DNA of 64,000 nucleotides, taken from the NCBI GenBank assembly GCA_030063045.1, contig JAQSEB010000012.1, forward strand, positions 1,178,001-1,242,000, given 5' to 3'. Below, piece by piece: positions 62,518-64,000 of this stretch. Made by a program: the position numbers and the translations under genes. The DNA is from Pratylenchus scribneri (lineage: Eukaryota > Nematoda > Chromadorea > Rhabditida > Pratylenchidae). The notes beneath the pieces are model-generated. The model searched no databases, had not been told where the DNA came from, and was given only the letters and a program-made list of their open reading frames with translations. Numbering within the stretch: the stretch's first letter is position 1; each line of letters begins with the position of its first letter.

Positions 62518-64000
62518 TCGGTTATTAATTCATTTTGCAAACAAAATGAAATAATTAATTCTTTTGTGTATTCAATTTCTGCATATTCAAAAAAATCCAT
62601 TGATATTTTAATTCAGGAATTTTTAAAATTTCTAAATTTTAATCCTAGTATTTATAAAAAATTTTCAAAAATTTTGAAATAAAACATCAGCCAAATTCTC
62701 TTCGGTTATTAATTCATTTTGCAAACTAAATGAAATAATTAATTCTTTTGTGTATTCAATTTCTGCATACTCAAAAAAATCCATTGATATTTTAATTCAG
62801 GAATTTTTAAAATTTCTAAATTTTAATACTAGTATTTATAAAAAATTTTCAAAAATTTTGAAAAAAAACATCAGCCAAATTCTCTTCGGTTATTAATTCA
62901 TTTTGCAAACTAGATGAAATAATTAATTCTTTTTTGTATTCAATTTCTGCATACTCAAAAAAATCCAATGATATTTTAATTCAGGAATTTTTAAAATTTT
63001 CAAAAATTTTGAAATAAAACATCAGCCAAATTCTCTTCGGTTATTAATTCATTTTGCAAACTAAATGAAATAATTAATTCTTTTGTGTATTCAATTTCTG
63101 CATATTCAAAAAAATCCATTGATATTTTAATTCAGGAATTTTTAAAATTTTCAAAAATTTTGAAATAAAACATCAGCCAAATTCTCTTCAGTTATTAATT
63201 CATTTTGCAAACTAAATGAAATAATTAATTCTTTTGTGTATTCAATTTCTGCATATTCAAAAAAATCCATTGATATTTTAATTCAGGAATTTTTAAAATT
63301 TTCAAAAATTTTGAAATAAAACTTCAGCCAAATTCTCTTCGGTTATTAATTCATTTTGCAAACAAAATGAAATAATTAATTCTTTTGTGTATTCAATTTC
63401 TGCATACTCAAAAAAATCCATTGATATTTTAATTCAGGAATTTTTAAAATTTCTAAATTTTAATCCTAATATTTATAAAAAATTTTCAAAAATTTTGAAA
63501 TAAAACATCAGCCAAATTCTCTTCGGTTATTAATTCATTTTGCAAACTAAATGAAATAATTAATTCTTTTGTGTATTCAATTTCTGCATACTCAAAAAAA
63601 TCCATTGATATTTTAATTCAGGAATTTTTAAAATTTCTAAATTTTAATCCTAGTATTTATAAAAAATTTTCAAAAATTTTGAAATAAAACTTCAGCCAAA
63701 TTCTCTTCGGTTATTAATTCATTTTGCAAACAAAATGAAATAATTAATTCTTTTGTGTATTCAATTTCTGCATACTCAAAAAAATCCATTGATATTTTAA
63801 TTCAGGAATTTTTAAAATTTCTAAATTTTAATCCTAGTATTTATAAAAAATTTTCAAAAATTTTGAAATAAAACATCAGCCAAATTCTCTTCGGTTATTA
63901 ATTCATTTTGCAAACTAAATGAAATAATTAATTCTTTTGTGTAGTCAATTTCTGCATACTCAAAAAAATACATTGATATTTTAATTCAGGAATTTTTAAA
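62518..64000. repeat. Right-edge zone with clustered 184-bp monomers and GCAAACAAAATG
   Basis: Five of the last ten units are 184 bp (62518, 62702, 63339, 63523, 63707). Three of them (62518, 63339, 63707) share GCAAACAAAATG, and two units end in AACTTCAGCC (near 63321 and 63690) instead of AACATCAGCC. Variants of the 33-bp segment include AATACTAG near 62826 and CCTAATATTT near 63467. The unit at 62702 has GAAAAAAAACATC, which breaks AATAAA. The last unit has GTAGTCAATT near 63942 and is cut by the window. Confidence 0.87.

Larger units (their letters stand above)
38429..64000. repeat. Satellite family B array, right part, 166 monomers plus a partial one
   Basis: Continuous B units from 38429 to the window edge, where the last unit (63891-64000) is cut by the window. 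Thirteen units are 184 bp (40694, 43445, 44082, 44568, 50340, 52487, 58709, 61277, 62518, 62702, 63339, 63523, 63707). Other lengths are 153 bp at 46413 (two extra A), 150 bp at 48378, 152 bp at 57352, 148 bp at 57504 and 119 bp at 60403. Most units are TCGGTTATT type, unlike the 11-31 kb zone where TCGGTTTTT is common. The repeat continues beyond the right edge. Confidence 0.97.

Noticed and set aside
1..64000. CRISPR array
   Set aside because: The repeat fills the whole 151-bp period. There are no short repeats alternating with unique spacers, and no cas genes.
1..64000. CENP-B box in the TTCGG region
   Set aside because: Only TTCG matches the mammalian CENP-B box core; the required downstream CGGG is absent from the monomer.
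1..64000. Transposon or retroelement remnants
   Set aside because: No terminal inverted repeats, long terminal repeats, target-site duplications or coding remnants were seen. The 33-bp segment is too short and too AT-rich to call an element, and it fits deletion between AAATTT words as well as insertion.
1..64000. Telomeric, ribosomal, tRNA or microsatellite sequence
   Set aside because: No TTAGGG-like or TTAGG-like runs, no GC-richer RNA gene stretches, and no simple repeats longer than the A or T runs inside the monomer.
1..64000. Inverted monomers or a large palindrome
   Set aside because: Every TCGG-phased unit reads in the same direction from 1 to 64000; I saw no reverse-complement block.
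1..64000. Repetition as an assembly artefact
   Set aside because: Not fully excluded. However, most block copies carry private differences (for example 8351/10011, 22614/24355 and the extra A at 36204), which argues against simple copy errors. Near-identical cases such as 57803-58406 and 52973-55690 do need read support.
1..64000. Assigning the organism or a named satellite
   Set aside because: Base composition and a 151-bp unit occur in many insects, nematodes, plants and other eukaryotes, and there is no flanking gene to decide.

Overview
The whole 64 kb window is satellite DNA. It is one uninterrupted head-to-tail tandem array with a basic unit of about 151 bp. I see no gene, RNA gene, transposon, CRISPR array or unique sequence. 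Monomer phase is set here at the conserved TCGG tetranucleotide (T = position 1). Walking from TCGG to TCGG gives 411 complete or near-complete monomers plus a 110-bp partial one at the right edge, all in the same orientation. The counted B consensus monomer has 12 G and 19 C in 151 bp, about 20% GC. Array size, head-to-tail order and multimer (higher-order repeat, HOR) structure fit a eukaryotic centromeric, pericentromeric or other heterochromatic satellite in an AT-rich genome. The sequence alone does not tell me which organism.

Layout. (1) 1-11290: family A, 75 monomers, with a TATATAAAAAAA stretch and a GCATGC hexamer in nearly every unit. (2) 11291-37977: family B, 167 monomers, differing from A at 11 fixed consensus positions (20, 24, 28, 31, 35, 51, 62, 68, 76, 100, 125). 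(3) 37978-38428: an island of three A monomers inside B, the last an A/B hybrid. (4) 38429-64000: family B again, 166 monomers plus the partial one.

Length classes. Most units are 151 bp. About 61 are 184 bp, carrying a 33-bp segment near monomer position 114; 58 are in B (44 of these between 11291 and 32062) and 3 lie next to each other in A. Rarer classes are 150 bp (ten in the left A array), 149 bp (four recombinant-like B units), two 90-bp units, and single 143-, 148- and 119-bp units. Length change clusters in the A/T-tract part of the monomer.

Higher order. Linked rare variants show that the array grew by repeated duplication of blocks of 2 to 17 monomers. Units are 302, 604, 755, 939, 1307, 1359, 1512, 1642, 1660, 1741, 1845, 2511 and about 3052 bp, and two longer-range copies lie 10084 bp and 21220 bp apart. 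No single HOR dominates; each subregion has its own. HOR matches were made by comparing marker variants by eye, not by full alignment. The only sizeable open reading frames are four minus-strand ones, by-products of the 149-bp monomers, and they are rejected as genes.
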